DNA of 64,000 nt. Origin: UBA2112 sp964488555 (GTDB taxonomy: Bacteria > Patescibacteriota > Saccharimonadia > Saccharimonadales > Saccharimonadaceae). Positions 22,702-32,202 of the stretch are shown here, in pieces (within the stretch, counting starts at the first letter, position 1; each line of letters opens with the position of its first letter). The notes beneath the pieces are model-generated. The model had not been told where the DNA came from and did not search any database. It worked only from the letters and a program-made list of their open reading frames with translations. Position numbers and translations under genes: made by a program. The stretch lies in the NCBI GenBank assembly GCA_964488555.1, contig CAZAUF010000001.1:171288-235287 (forward strand). Reading direction: 5' to 3'.

Positions 22702-23223
22702 CTATCTTGCGCTCGGTCTATACACCATCGTGACGCGACCGTTCTCTTCGCTGGTCACTTCATAGCCAAACATATCGTACAGATGTCTGGCGGCATCGTT
22801 ATTTGCGCCAGTCTCGAGCCAGACGGACGGATTGCCCTTTAGCTGTGCGAAATCCTGATGCGCAGCTTTCATGAATGCTTGTGAAAGTTTTTTGCCACGT
22901 GCTTCCTCGTACATGCGGATAGCAAATGTGTACTCGGCACCTATATCGGCTCGCGGACGAACACCGTACCAGATAACTCCGGCAAGCGACTCTCCGTGTA
23001 ATGAATAAACTGTTCTTTGCCCCTCGTCGTACCACCTATTGGCAGCAGCGACGTCTCTAAAGCGTCGTGATGCATCACCTGGCGTATCTCTCAAGATACG
23101 CTCATCGTGTGAATGGACAGTCAAATCGTTTGCCAATGCCTGGTCCCATCCTCGATACAGAGTAAAGGAATGTCTCTCTAGCTCTGTTGTATGCTCATTC
23201 TCGATACGGATCAATTCGCTCAT
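22702..23223 (-). CDS. GNAT-family N-acetyltransferase
   Basis: 173 aa. The GNAT core is recognisable: beta4 with AEYTFAIRMYEEARGKKLSQAFMKAAHQDF (the R/K-rich acetyl-CoA loop is E-A-R-G-K-K) and beta5-alpha4 WLETGANNDAARHLYDMFGYEV. It transfers an acetyl group from acetyl-CoA to an unknown amine. The ATG follows TAGTAT by 6 nt without a Shine-Dalgarno. The gene is transcribed toward the tRNA-Leu repeats. Confidence 0.88.
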   Translation of the reverse strand: MSELIRIENEHTTELERHSFTLYRGWDQALANDLTVHSHDERILRDTPGDASRRFRDVAAANRWYDEGQRTVYSLHGESLAGVIWYGVRPRADIGAEYTFAIRMYEEARGKKLSQAFMKAAHQDFAQLKGNPSVWLETGANNDAARHLYDMFGYEVTSEENGRVTMVYRPSAR

Positions 23224-23259
23224 ATCTCTATACTAAAAAGACGCCTATCGGCGCCCACT

Positions 23260-23802
23260 TTACTCCTCTAGGCGGAAGTACGTGAGAGCCGCGTCTCCAT
23301 ATCCACGATTGTCCACCACAACAACTCCAGGTAAGGTCGGACTCTCACTTCTTCCTGGATGCGATAATACCATAAGCCCGTTGGGTTTTAAAAGCCCTAT
23401 TAATCGCATTGCTGTGGAAAACTGGGTATCGTGATATGGCGGATCGGCAAAAATAAGGTCAAATTTTGGTCCGTCATACGTATCTATCCACGCCCCCACA
23501 GACGCTTTCACGAGCTTGGTTCTATCTGTTATTTTGAGTGATCCTAGGTTTTCTGCTAGTACTTTTTGTGCTACGCGATCGCGTTCTATAAATGTTGTAA
23601 ATTCCGCACCACGACTTATGGCTTCAATGCCCAAAGCACCCGTGCCGGCAAACGCATCCAGCACGTGTGCACCATGCACGCTATCGCCTAGACTGTTGAA
23701 TAGTGCATTGCGCACACGTTCGCTCATGGGATGTGTTCGCTTGCCATCGGGGGCTGCGATCGTGCGTCCACCTAATTCGCCTGCGATTATGCGTAGGTTC
23801 AT
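23260..23802 (-). CDS. rsmD: 16S rRNA (guanine966-N2)-methyltransferase
   Basis: 180 aa, the length of the RsmD family. N-terminal MNLRIIAGELGGRTIAAPDG and RTHPMSERVRNALFN are signature blocks. The S-adenosylmethionine motif is LDAFAGTGALGIEAISRGA (about 48-66) and the catalytic motif IV is DPPY (FDLIFADPPYHD). It methylates N2 of G966 in the 30S head. Its start overlaps the stop of the upstream gene by 4 nt (ATGA), so the two are coupled. Confidence 0.95.
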   Translation of the reverse strand: MNLRIIAGELGGRTIAAPDGKRTHPMSERVRNALFNSLGDSVHGAHVLDAFAGTGALGIEAISRGAEFTTFIERDRVAQKVLAENLGSLKITDRTKLVKASVGAWIDTYDGPKFDLIFADPPYHDTQFSTAMRLIGLLKPNGLMVLSHPGRSESPTLPGVVVVDNRGYGDAALTYFRLEE

Positions 23803-24623
23803 GCCTTTGCCTTTTTTGCAGCAGCTGCCATGGCACAGTCATACCACGCCAATGTAACGACCCGGATAATCTCTGGCACCAGCAGCTCTTTCGTCTCACG
23901 AGCAAGCCTCCGAGTCCAACCAACGCGGGCGAACTCCTCATACAGTCCCTGACTCGCGATACGCTCCAGTGCTTCATCAAACAACGTCATAAAACCTTCT
24001 TTTTGCATACGAATAATGTCATTCGCCGTCGGAACGGTGTTGAGCAAACGACCCGTCGCTATAGTTGTAGCAACGCCCAATTCAAAGGTGAAATGCGTCG
24101 TCATGACGCCTTTTGCACCCCAGAACTCCCAGTTATTTCGTATCATGTGACGACGAGTTTTGCCAGGCATTATCAGCTTTTTACGATAGGTGTTGCGTGT
24201 CTCTAGTCCTTGATTGTCGCGTAGCTCTTCCAGTTTTTCCTCCAGCGGGTAGTGGTGAGCAGGAGTTAAACCGTCGGTAATGGCATGGGCCAACCATGCC
24301 GCTTCAAATGCTGCACGCTGTCTATTGTCGTTCGTTAACGCGACTGTCAGGTTATACATATGATCAGCAATCATGGTGCGGAGACCATTGTCTTCTAGGT
24401 CGGCAGGGTCAAGATAGTGCCACGGCTCATCTTGACCGGGGCTTTTGCGTTTGATGCCATCGGGACCGTTCAGTCCTTCGAAATGCAATATCTCGCGTGC
24501 AGTTGGAAAATAACTGCGCTTTGGCAGCAATGTCATCAAGCCGCGTCGCGCCAAGCGGTCAATCCGCTGATGAACACCCATGACGCGCCCAGACTTATTC
24601 CGCAATGTCGTACCGCTATACAT
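23799..24623 (-). CDS. Hypothetical protein, possibly zinc-dependent phospholipase C/nuclease-like
   Basis: 274 aa, helical, no signal peptide. The sequence AWLAHAITDGLTPAHHYP (about 88-105) together with DEPWHYLDP and ADHMYNL supplies spaced His and Asp residues reminiscent of the metal ligands of the phospholipase C/S1-P1 nuclease fold (H-x3-D-x5-HH). This is a resemblance, not a proven match. The C-terminus is Ala/Lys-rich. It is the first gene of a coupled pair with rsmD (ATGA overlap). Confidence 0.75.
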   Translation of the reverse strand: MYSGTTLRNKSGRVMGVHQRIDRLARRGLMTLLPKRSYFPTAREILHFEGLNGPDGIKRKSPGQDEPWHYLDPADLEDNGLRTMIADHMYNLTVALTNDNRQRAAFEAAWLAHAITDGLTPAHHYPLEEKLEELRDNQGLETRNTYRKKLIMPGKTRRHMIRNNWEFWGAKGVMTTHFTFELGVATTIATGRLLNTVPTANDIIRMQKEGFMTLFDEALERIASQGLYEEFARVGWTRRLARETKELLVPEIIRVVTLAWYDCAMAAAAKKAKA

Positions 24624-24711
24624 AAAAACGCTTCACTTATAAGATGAACTTGTAGTTTTCGCACCATACGGTGCTACGGAATGAATCCGTCAGGACCGGC
24701 TGCTCTTTTCC

Positions 24712-26742
24712 TTAGTTCAATCTTGTTAACCTTTGATACTTTTCGACCTGTTTTGCTAATTGCTTATATTGTACCAAATCTTGACCGGTTTCGACGAATA
24801 CCCTGGCTTCTTTCTGCGCGCGAGCGATCAGTTTGGTATCGCCTAGCGTGGCAACCTGTAAGTTAAGTTCACCATGCTGGGCTCGACCGTATATCTCTCC
24901 GGGACCTCGTAGTCGCAGGTCGACTTCAGCCAGATAAAACCCGTCGTTTGACCTCTCGACTTCACGCAAACGCTTGCTGGGTGCTTTGCTGTCCGACATC
25001 ATCAGATAGCAATAACTTTGCAGCTCCGACCGCCCTACCCGACCGCGTAACTGGTGTAACTGAGCCAGCCCGAACCGATCGGCATCCTCGATCAGAATGA
25101 CCGTCGCGTTCGGTACATCTACGCCCACTTCGACCACGGTCGTACTCACTAGAATATCTGTCTTGCCGCTGGCAAAATCCGCCATAACAGCGTCTTTTTC
25201 GGAGGGCTTCAATTTACCATGCAACAGCCCGATTTGTCGATGAGCAAATGGCCCCACGCGTAGCTTCTTGTACTCTTCCTGCACACTTTTCAGCTCGTTC
25301 TGCGAGTTGCCGTCTATGAGATTACAAATGACATATGCCTGTCGCCCTGCCCTTAGTTGCTCTTCGATCAGATCGTACAGTTTCGGTCGACTGATAGGCG
25401 ACCATATCTTGGTGATAATCGGCTTGCGGCCTTTGGGTCGTTCGTTCAATATACTGACGTCCAGCTCTCCGTAGACGGTCAGCGCGAGACTGCGCGGAAT
25501 CGGCGTCGCCGTCATAGCAAGCAGGTGCGGCATGTGTGCCGATTTTTTGAGCAGCTCTTGGCGTTGCGCTACGCCGAACCTATGCTGCTCATCGATAACG
25601 ACAAAGCCCAGTTTGTGAAACTTCACCGCGTCCTGTATGAGTGCGTGCGTGCCGACCACGACATCGACGTCACCCTCGGCGATATGCTTGTAGAGCTCCT
25701 GGCGTGCTCTTCCTTTGACGCTACCTGTCAGTAGTCCAACAGACACGCCGAGCGGCTCAAGGAGCTTCGCGAGCGTTTCCGCGTGTTGTGACGCCAGGAT
25801 TTCCGTAGGTGCCATAATCGCAGACTGAAATCCCGCACTTGCTGCCTGACGCGCCGCGAGACCTGCCACGACCGTCTTGCCGCTCCCTACATCGCCCTGA
25901 AGCAGCCTGTTCATCGGCGTTTCACGCTCGAAATCCTGAATAATCTCCCAGGCAGCTCTCCGTTGAGCGTCGGTCAACCGGAATGGCAGTTCAGACACGA
26001 AACGCTTTACCACAGTCACGTCGAATGGAATATGCCATCCCGTCAACTGCGCGTTGGCCTTTTTGTTAAGCTGTGCAGCAAGTAGAAGTTCAAAAAGCTC
26101 GTCAAAAGCCAGCCGCTCACGACCCTGCTCTACGTCTTTGTCGCTCTTCGGAAAATGCAGCGCGAGGAGTGCTTCGGAATACGAAAGCAATTTCTGCCTC
26201 TTGATGATTTCAGGCGGCAATGGATCAGGCAACATGATCATGAGAGGCTTCAGTTCTACAAGCAGTTTACGAACCAACTGGCTCTTGAGCCCTTTGACTG
26301 CACGATATACAGGCACGATTCGATCTGTCGATACCGGAACTTCACTGACTTTTTCGGCACTGGGATTTGTGAGTTGATAGCGGTTGTAGCTGAATTCAAA
26401 CTCACCCGAAAAATAAAATTCCTCGCCTCCTTCGAGCTGCTTTGCCCGATACGGCTGATTGAACCATACGGCTTGAAGTTTGCTTGTCTCATCTGCAAGG
26501 ATAGCCGTCGTGACCGTCATGCCTCGACGGACACGTTTTATCGTCACTGACTCACAACGCGCTCGAATAGTCCGTTTGCCCGGACTAATATCGGCTATAG
26601 GCGTCACTTGCGAAAAGTCTTCGTAGGTGCGTGGCAAAAAGGTAAAAAGGTCACCAACGGTATGCAAGCCGGCCAGGCGTAACTGCTCGGATGTTTTTGC
26701 TCCAACGCCCTTTACCGCTTCAAGCGGCGTTATCAAGTTCAT
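24712..26742 (-). CDS. recG: ATP-dependent DNA helicase RecG
   Basis: Branch-migrating helicase that remodels stalled forks and Holliday junctions. 676 aa. N-terminal HhH and OB wedge domain (VKGVGAKTSEQLRLAG, then TPIADISPGKRTIRARCESV). Walker A is LLQGDVGSGKT, Walker B-type DEQH (VVIDEQHRFGVAQR), motif III ATPIPRSLALTVYG, motif VI QLHQLRGRVGRS, and the C-terminal TRG region. The ATG follows TAGAAT by 6 nt and lacks a Shine-Dalgarno. The stop is followed by two small hairpins. Confidence 0.97.
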   Translation of the reverse strand: MNLITPLEAVKGVGAKTSEQLRLAGLHTVGDLFTFLPRTYEDFSQVTPIADISPGKRTIRARCESVTIKRVRRGMTVTTAILADETSKLQAVWFNQPYRAKQLEGGEEFYFSGEFEFSYNRYQLTNPSAEKVSEVPVSTDRIVPVYRAVKGLKSQLVRKLLVELKPLMIMLPDPLPPEIIKRQKLLSYSEALLALHFPKSDKDVEQGRERLAFDELFELLLAAQLNKKANAQLTGWHIPFDVTVVKRFVSELPFRLTDAQRRAAWEIIQDFERETPMNRLLQGDVGSGKTVVAGLAARQAASAGFQSAIMAPTEILASQHAETLAKLLEPLGVSVGLLTGSVKGRARQELYKHIAEGDVDVVVGTHALIQDAVKFHKLGFVVIDEQHRFGVAQRQELLKKSAHMPHLLAMTATPIPRSLALTVYGELDVSILNERPKGRKPIITKIWSPISRPKLYDLIEEQLRAGRQAYVICNLIDGNSQNELKSVQEEYKKLRVGPFAHRQIGLLHGKLKPSEKDAVMADFASGKTDILVSTTVVEVGVDVPNATVILIEDADRFGLAQLHQLRGRVGRSELQSYCYLMMSDSKAPSKRLREVERSNDGFYLAEVDLRLRGPGEIYGRAQHGELNLQVATLGDTKLIARAQKEARVFVETGQDLVQYKQLAKQVEKYQRLTRLN

Positions 26743-26767
26743 GTTCTTATTCTATCAGCAAGCTGGC

Positions 26768-27319
26768 TTAGCGTGTTTTTGCGATGGCGAGACCCGTGCG
26801 AGACGAGCGGCTCGTCGCTACCCCGCGATGCCACAATCGACGCCTAGGGTTCATCACAACGATTCTGCCGGGCTCTAGCTCATACGCAGCATCTACACTG
26901 TCATCACCCCCGTCAATCTCGAAACGCGAGCTTCCTTCGAGTGTCGATACGATGATGCCGTTGTCTCTATGCCATACACCTTCCGCACCTCTTCGCTGAT
27001 CGATGATTTGCGCTCGGAGCTCGTCGACATTCATAGATTCAAATGGTTCACCAAGTGTCTCGGCACTCTGAAGCGTCGACATAATCACGTGACCTAAAGG
27101 GTTATTTGCACTCAAGTCACTATGATTGACATTGCCAACCTGTCCGCTCAGCCTGTTGTTTGCGCGTAGTCGCACTCGGCTTATCACCACGTTTGCAGCT
27201 GGTTGTCCAAGCGAAGAGTCGTACACGTTTGCCAGTGCTACATGACCATACCGCGCAAAGAATTCTCGTGCGTTTTCGTCATCTGCCCGTTCGTAGATTG
27301 TCGTTATTTTTTCTGACAT
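26768..27319 (-). CDS. Hypothetical protein, possible double-stranded beta-helix oxygenase
   Basis: 183 aa. The C-terminal half has EGVWHRDNGIIVSTLEGSSR, then RIVVMNPRRRLWHRGV and SRTGLAIA, i.e. an H-x-D, a distal H and a following Arg. This is the ligand pattern of 2-oxoglutarate/Fe(II) oxygenases with a cupin-like fold. The N-terminal half (YERADDENAREFFARYG) is unassigned. Which substrate it would hydroxylate is unknown, and a non-catalytic cupin is the main alternative. TACAAT lies 15 nt upstream of the ATG. Confidence 0.7.
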   Translation of the reverse strand: MSEKITTIYERADDENAREFFARYGHVALANVYDSSLGQPAANVVISRVRLRANNRLSGQVGNVNHSDLSANNPLGHVIMSTLQSAETLGEPFESMNVDELRAQIIDQRRGAEGVWHRDNGIIVSTLEGSSRFEIDGGDDSVDAAYELEPGRIVVMNPRRRLWHRGVATSRSSRTGLAIAKTR

Positions 27320-27375
27320 GGCGTATTATTGGCTATTGTATCATTTTTCATGCTAAAAGTCAATACACACCCCTG

Positions 27376-28143
27376 TTAGCTGTAGGATGTGACGCCCAAG
27401 ACGCCTTCAAGAACAAAAAGCGTATCTTCATGATTGCGCACTTCGATCGTGTCAATGCCCATAGCCTTGACCGGATAATCATTGCCGCCTTCTTGCAATT
27501 TGTCACCGATAAACAAGATTTCGTCCTTACTGATATCGATCGCTTCGATAAGTTTTTTCATGCCATACGCCTTGTCGATGCCGATCATCGTCACGTCCGT
27601 ACTCGTAGTGCCGCCGATACGTACTTCCAAATCCGGCAGCAGCTCAGCCACTTTATCCCTAAGGACCAACCGCGCGTCTTTGTATTTTTCTGCCCAGGCG
27701 TACTTCGCCTCTGGCGTCGCCTGCTGCCCAAGTGCCGACATCGTCACCTGACTGCCGCGATCTTCGATAATTTCACCGGCAGGATTTTCCTCCCACAAGC
27801 CAAGCTCTTTGGATACCTTTTCCAGTACTTCCACAATCTTTTTCTTCTGTGCTTCGCTCAGGTCTTCGGCATATTGCAATTCCCATTCGGTGTTCAGTTC
27901 GTCGTAGCGATAATAGCGGGTGCCGCATGTCGGCATAAGATGCAGCCTGTTGAGTTTATGCGCTGGCACCTCCAGACGATCAACAATCTGTTTTTTGAAC
28001 TGTTCGAAACTGCCGCCGGAAATGACACAGACATCATAGTGCTCCAAGAGCCGAGCCAATGTCGCGTTCATTTCGTCCGATATCGGCGATTTTGTCACCG
28101 CCAGCGTGTCATCAAGATCAAAAGCAATCACCTTTTTGGTCAT
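27376..28143 (-). CDS. HAD-IIB phosphatase/phosphomannomutase-like protein
   Basis: 255 aa HAD-superfamily protein. Motif I is FDLDDTLAVTKS (nucleophile Asp and acid/base Asp), motif II VISGGSF, and motif IV lies in ILFIGDKLQEGGNDYPVK. The cap region with EDRGSQVTMSALGQQA resembles the class IIB cap of alpha-phosphomannomutases (PMM/MPG type). It may interconvert sugar phosphates for glycan or lipid precursors, or simply be a sugar phosphatase; the sequence does not decide. GGAGGG precedes the ATG, with TATAAT about 25 nt upstream. Confidence 0.85.
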   Translation of the reverse strand: MTKKVIAFDLDDTLAVTKSPISDEMNATLARLLEHYDVCVISGGSFEQFKKQIVDRLEVPAHKLNRLHLMPTCGTRYYRYDELNTEWELQYAEDLSEAQKKKIVEVLEKVSKELGLWEENPAGEIIEDRGSQVTMSALGQQATPEAKYAWAEKYKDARLVLRDKVAELLPDLEVRIGGTTSTDVTMIGIDKAYGMKKLIEAIDISKDEILFIGDKLQEGGNDYPVKAMGIDTIEVRNHEDTLFVLEGVLGVTSYS

Positions 28144-28189
28144 ATTCCCTCCAGAGTTATGTCGAGCTTTTATTATACCATAAGCACGG

Positions 28190-29404
28190 TTATCGCACGA
28201 GTAGGAAGCTGTTCTTACCTTTTTTCAATAGAGCTGGTTGATCAACCGTTTGATCATCGAGGATTTTTTCGCCGTTGATCGAGACTGCGCCACCCAGGAT
28301 CAATCGGCGCGCTTCGCCTTTGCTTGCAGCGAGACCGCTATCCACGAGCAGGTCAACGACGGACGCACCGTGAGTAGCGGTGGGGATTTCCTCGGCCAGT
28401 AGGCGCAAATCATCCTCTGACAACTCAGAAAACGCCGCTCGCCCGAACAGAACAGACGTTACTTTTTCTGCGCTCTTTGCCGCTTCTGCACCATGAACAA
28501 CTCTTGTCACCTCAAAGGCAAGTGCTTTTTGCGCGGCACGTGCTCCCGGGTCGGTATCGCGCTGTCTTTCCAGCTCTTCGATCGCCTCGCGGGTAAGCAG
28601 TGTGTATATCTTTGCATAATCTATGACACCCTCGTCATCGACGTTCAGCCAGAATTGGTAAAACTTGTACACGCTCGTCTGCCCGGGGTCGAGCCATACG
28701 GCACCTTCCTCGGATTTGCCGAATTTCACGCCGGTCGTCTTGTTCACGACAAGCGGCGCGCTGAACACATGCGCTTCACCGCCCTCGATCCGACGAATCA
28801 AATCGACACCCGTGATGGAATTTCCCCACTGGTCCGCGCCGCAAAGCTGCAATGTCACTCCATGTTCACGGTACAGATGCAAAAAGTCGTAGCCCTGGAT
28901 AAGACTGTAGCTAAATTCAGCGTAGCTGATGCCGCTACCGCCTTCACCTAGCCGTGCCTGCACGAAATCACGACCAAGCATTTGGCTCAGCGGCACATGC
29001 TTGCCAACATCGCGCAGAAACGACAGGTAGTTTACGTCCTCAAACCAATCATAGTTATCGACAATCGTGAACTCCTGTCCAGCAAAAACCTTTTTGTACT
29101 GCTCTGCGATAGCTGCCTTGTTGGCAGCAATCTCTTCGAGCGACTTGAGATTGCGTTCGTCCCTTTTGCCATCAGGGTCGCCTATCATACCGGTCGCGCC
29201 ACCCACAAGCAGGTAGGCCTTGTGGCCGTGCTCGATGAAATGCCGCACCAGCATGGCAGAGGCCAAATTACCGATGGTCATACTGCTGGCACTTGGGTCC
29301 ACGCCAAAATAGAAAGCAATCGGCTCACCATCGAGTGCTTTGATATCTTCAAAAGTCGTTTGATTCACAAAACCGCGCCAGGTCAGTTCTTCGGATAATG
29401 TCAT
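28190..29404 (-). CDS. tyrS: Tyrosyl-tRNA synthetase
   Basis: Class I synthetase charging tRNA-Tyr. 404 aa from MTLSEELTWRG; the frame extends to 29437 but the extra N-terminus lies in the promoter. The HIGH-like motif is SSMTIGNLASAMLVRHF, the tyrosine pocket shows YAEFSYSLIQGYDFLHLY and CGADQWGN, and KMSKS is VKFGKSEEGAVW. A C-terminal S4 domain follows (LLVDSGLAASKGEARRLILGG). TACAAT ends 7 nt before the ATG with no Shine-Dalgarno: predicted leaderless. Confidence 0.96.
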   Translation of the reverse strand: MTLSEELTWRGFVNQTTFEDIKALDGEPIAFYFGVDPSASSMTIGNLASAMLVRHFIEHGHKAYLLVGGATGMIGDPDGKRDERNLKSLEEIAANKAAIAEQYKKVFAGQEFTIVDNYDWFEDVNYLSFLRDVGKHVPLSQMLGRDFVQARLGEGGSGISYAEFSYSLIQGYDFLHLYREHGVTLQLCGADQWGNSITGVDLIRRIEGGEAHVFSAPLVVNKTTGVKFGKSEEGAVWLDPGQTSVYKFYQFWLNVDDEGVIDYAKIYTLLTREAIEELERQRDTDPGARAAQKALAFEVTRVVHGAEAAKSAEKVTSVLFGRAAFSELSEDDLRLLAEEIPTATHGASVVDLLVDSGLAASKGEARRLILGGAVSINGEKILDDQTVDQPALLKKGKNSFLLVR

Positions 29405-29505
29405 ATGCATTATTGTATCAGAAAAATCAGTGCGCACCTGCCTCGGTCGTGCTATAATCTAATAATAGTTTTCAATGTTGTTTATGGGATGGGGGGATAA
29501 AATCC

Positions 29506-32154
29506 GTGGCCAAAGGCAAACGTCAGCGCGCACTTAAAGTGTATTCAAACCTGGCTCAGAAACGTCGCACCAAAAAGGACGCAGCACACCGCAAAAAAGC
29601 GGAGTATTTGGCAACGTTGCCGAAACACCCTGTGAAGCGCACAGTTGCACGAATGCATCCAAAGCGTGTCGCTAGATTCTGGTTTAGCCGCAAGGGTGCC
29701 ATGATGGTGCTCAAGATCGCTGGTGTCTCGACATTACTGGTCCTGCTGTTTGTTGGCGGCCTATTCGCTTATTTCAGAAAAGACCTCGATTCCATCCGTC
29801 CTGAAGAACTTTCTCAGCGCGTTCATTCGACGGTCACCAAATATTATGATCGTCGTGGTCCGGCTGCTGGCGAAAAAGCTTTGCTATGGGAAGACAAAGG
29901 AAGTGGCGATTATAAGCTCGTCGTAGACGGTAGTCAGATAAGCACCTATATGAAGGAAGCCACGGTGGCGATTGAAGACAGAGACTTTTACAAACACGGT
30001 GGCATCAGTTTCACAGGCATCTTAAGAGCACTTATCAACAACTCCAATGGTGGTCGCACACAGGGAGGGTCTACACTGACACAGCAGTTGGTCAAGCAGG
30101 TTTTCTTTGCCGATGAAGCTCAAGAGCGTGGTCTCGCCGGTATCCCGCGTAAGATCAAAGAAGTCATTCTCTCGATCGAAGTTGAACGTATGTACAATAA
30201 GGATCAGATTCTCAATCTATATCTGAATGAATCTCCATACGGTGGTCGTCGTAACGGCGTCCAGTCGGCTGCCAAGACGTATTTCGGCGTTGACGCCAAA
30301 GAATTGAATCTGGCACAGTCTGCATTGCTTGCCGCCATACCTAATCAACCGGGGCTTTACGACCCTTATAATCCGAACGGTCAGGAGGCACTTATTGAGC
30401 GTCAGCATAAGGTACTCGATGAAATGGCCATCCAGGGCTATATCACCAAAGAAGAAGCAGAGAAAGCTAAAGCCGAACCGATCATGGACACGATCTTGCC
30501 GCAATCCTCTCAGTTCGATGGCATAAAAGCACCTCATTTCGTCCAAATGGTACGCGCGGAGCTTGAAGCAGAATTAGGCAAAGCGACGGTCGGTCAAGGG
30601 GGTCTAACGGTCACGACTACACTCGACGCTGGCATACAAAATCGTCTGGAAAAAAGCTTTGACTCTATGTTTAATGACGTCAGTCCACGCTACGGCATGA
30701 AGATTCCTGACTATGCCGGATTTAATAATGGTGCGGCTACAGTACAGGACACTGAAACTGGTCAGGTCGTCGCCATGATGGGTAGCCGTGACTACAGTTA
30801 TCCCGGTTTCGGGCAGACCAATGCCGCGACCTCATACATCCAACCAGGATCAACCATCAAGCCGTTTGTCTATGCCAAGTTATTCTCTGAACACGAAAAC
30901 AGTGCCCTGAACATTTACGGCAGCGGAACAGTCTTGCCGGATGTCAGGACGACTTTTGACGGCAACTATACGCCAAACAATGCCGATCGTCGTTTCTTAG
31001 GTAATATCACCATCCGCTCAGGTCTGGCGTTGTCGCGTAATATTCCAGCTATCAAAGCCATACAGGTATCTGGTGTCCAACCGACGCTTGATCTGATTCG
31101 CGCCGCCGGTAACACACCATACTGTACCCAGGGTGCCGAAAAGCAAGTCGGGCTGGCAGCAGCAATCGGAGGCTGTGGCACCAAACAGATTAATCATGTC
31201 AACGCGTTTTCAACCCTTGCTCGAGGTGGTGTTTATAAACCATACTCTACCATTCTCGAGGTGCGCAACAGTAACAACGAAGTCATCAAAAAGTGGCAAG
31301 ACAACAAGGGTAAAAAGGTCATTGATCCGCAAGTGACGTATATCCTGGCAGATATCCTGAGTGACGACAACGCTCGTGCCGGTCTGTACGGTCGCAACTT
31401 CCCTGGTCTCGTCGTCGATAACGGCAACGTCAAAACCGCTACCAAAACCGGTACGTCAGACATCGATGGAAAATCAAAGGACATCTGGATGATGAGCTAC
31501 AGCCCTGCACTCACGATGGGTGTTTGGCTCGGCAACAACGAGCCTCGACCATTAAAAAATGGTAACTCGTCACTCCCGGGCGTCATCGTCAATGATGTCA
31601 TGTCATATGCGCATCAAAAAGTCTACGCCAAACAGGGCAAGTGGAAACCAGGTGACTGGTACACGATGCCACGGGGTATCCAAAAAATAGGCAACGAATT
31701 GTATCCGTCGTGGTATGACAAAACCAAAGCGCAAAGCAGAATCAAACTAACCTTTGACAGAGTATCGAAGAAATTAGCTACAGACTGTACCCCTGAAGGT
31801 GCAAAAATCCAGCAAGAGGTCATCAAGACAATCGACCCTGAAACAAAAAAGACTGCATATATAGCTTCTGGTGGCTACGACGCCTCCAAAGAGGATGACG
31901 CACATGATTGTGGTGACAGTAGGCCATCGGTTTCCGTCAGTCATGATGCACCCGGTACGATCACAGTGACTGTAACCAAAGGCAAGGGCAAACTCACAAA
32001 AGTACGCGTGACTGTCAACGGCACCACACATAGCGTGCCTGCGTCTCCTGGTACTCACAGCGTTTCATATACGCCTACTGATGATCCGATCAAAGTTACA
32101 GCATCTGTCACCGACGACCTCTACTACCAGCACGGCATTTCACAAACATTCTAA
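29506..32154 (+). CDS. Class A penicillin-binding protein (transglycosylase/transpeptidase)
   Basis: 882-aa bifunctional peptidoglycan synthase. A basic cytoplasmic N-terminus precedes one transmembrane helix (about 66-90). The GT51 domain has EDRDFYKHGG at 157-166 and GGSTLTQQLVKQ. The transpeptidase domain has the nucleophile motif STIK (449-452), SRN (510-512) and KTGT (647-650). A beta-rich C-terminal extension (about 780-882, ending in a Ser/Thr-rich fold) follows. The start is GTG 9 nt after GGGGGG. It polymerises lipid II glycan chains and cross-links them; no other PBP is in the window. Confidence 0.95.
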   Translation: MAKGKRQRALKVYSNLAQKRRTKKDAAHRKKAEYLATLPKHPVKRTVARMHPKRVARFWFSRKGAMMVLKIAGVSTLLVLLFVGGLFAYFRKDLDSIRPEELSQRVHSTVTKYYDRRGPAAGEKALLWEDKGSGDYKLVVDGSQISTYMKEATVAIEDRDFYKHGGISFTGILRALINNSNGGRTQGGSTLTQQLVKQVFFADEAQERGLAGIPRKIKEVILSIEVERMYNKDQILNLYLNESPYGGRRNGVQSAAKTYFGVDAKELNLAQSALLAAIPNQPGLYDPYNPNGQEALIERQHKVLDEMAIQGYITKEEAEKAKAEPIMDTILPQSSQFDGIKAPHFVQMVRAELEAELGKATVGQGGLTVTTTLDAGIQNRLEKSFDSMFNDVSPRYGMKIPDYAGFNNGAATVQDTETGQVVAMMGSRDYSYPGFGQTNAATSYIQPGSTIKPFVYAKLFSEHENSALNIYGSGTVLPDVRTTFDGNYTPNNADRRFLGNITIRSGLALSRNIPAIKAIQVSGVQPTLDLIRAAGNTPYCTQGAEKQVGLAAAIGGCGTKQINHVNAFSTLARGGVYKPYSTILEVRNSNNEVIKKWQDNKGKKVIDPQVTYILADILSDDNARAGLYGRNFPGLVVDNGNVKTATKTGTSDIDGKSKDIWMMSYSPALTMGVWLGNNEPRPLKNGNSSLPGVIVNDVMSYAHQKVYAKQGKWKPGDWYTMPRGIQKIGNELYPSWYDKTKAQSRIKLTFDRVSKKLATDCTPEGAKIQQEVIKTIDPETKKTAYIASGGYDASKEDDAHDCGDSRPSVSVSHDAPGTITVTVTKGKGKLTKVRVTVNGTTHSVPASPGTHSVSYTPTDDPIKVTASVTDDLYYQHGISQTF

Positions 32155-32164
32155 CTATCCATAA

Positions 32165-32189
32165 AGAACTCCGTCCTAGGCGGAGTTCT
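32165..32189. terminator. Hairpin between convergent genes
   Basis: Perfect AGAACTCCG/CGGAGTTCT stem between the PBP stop and the PIN-TRAM gene stop. The T-run is weak on both strands, so it is at best a modest bidirectional terminator. Confidence 0.5.
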
Positions 32190-32202
32190 ATGGGGTGCAT
32201 CG

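Noticed and set aside
22379..22765. Frames translated through the N gap (runs of X)
   Set aside because: They are artefacts of undetermined bases in a repeat region.
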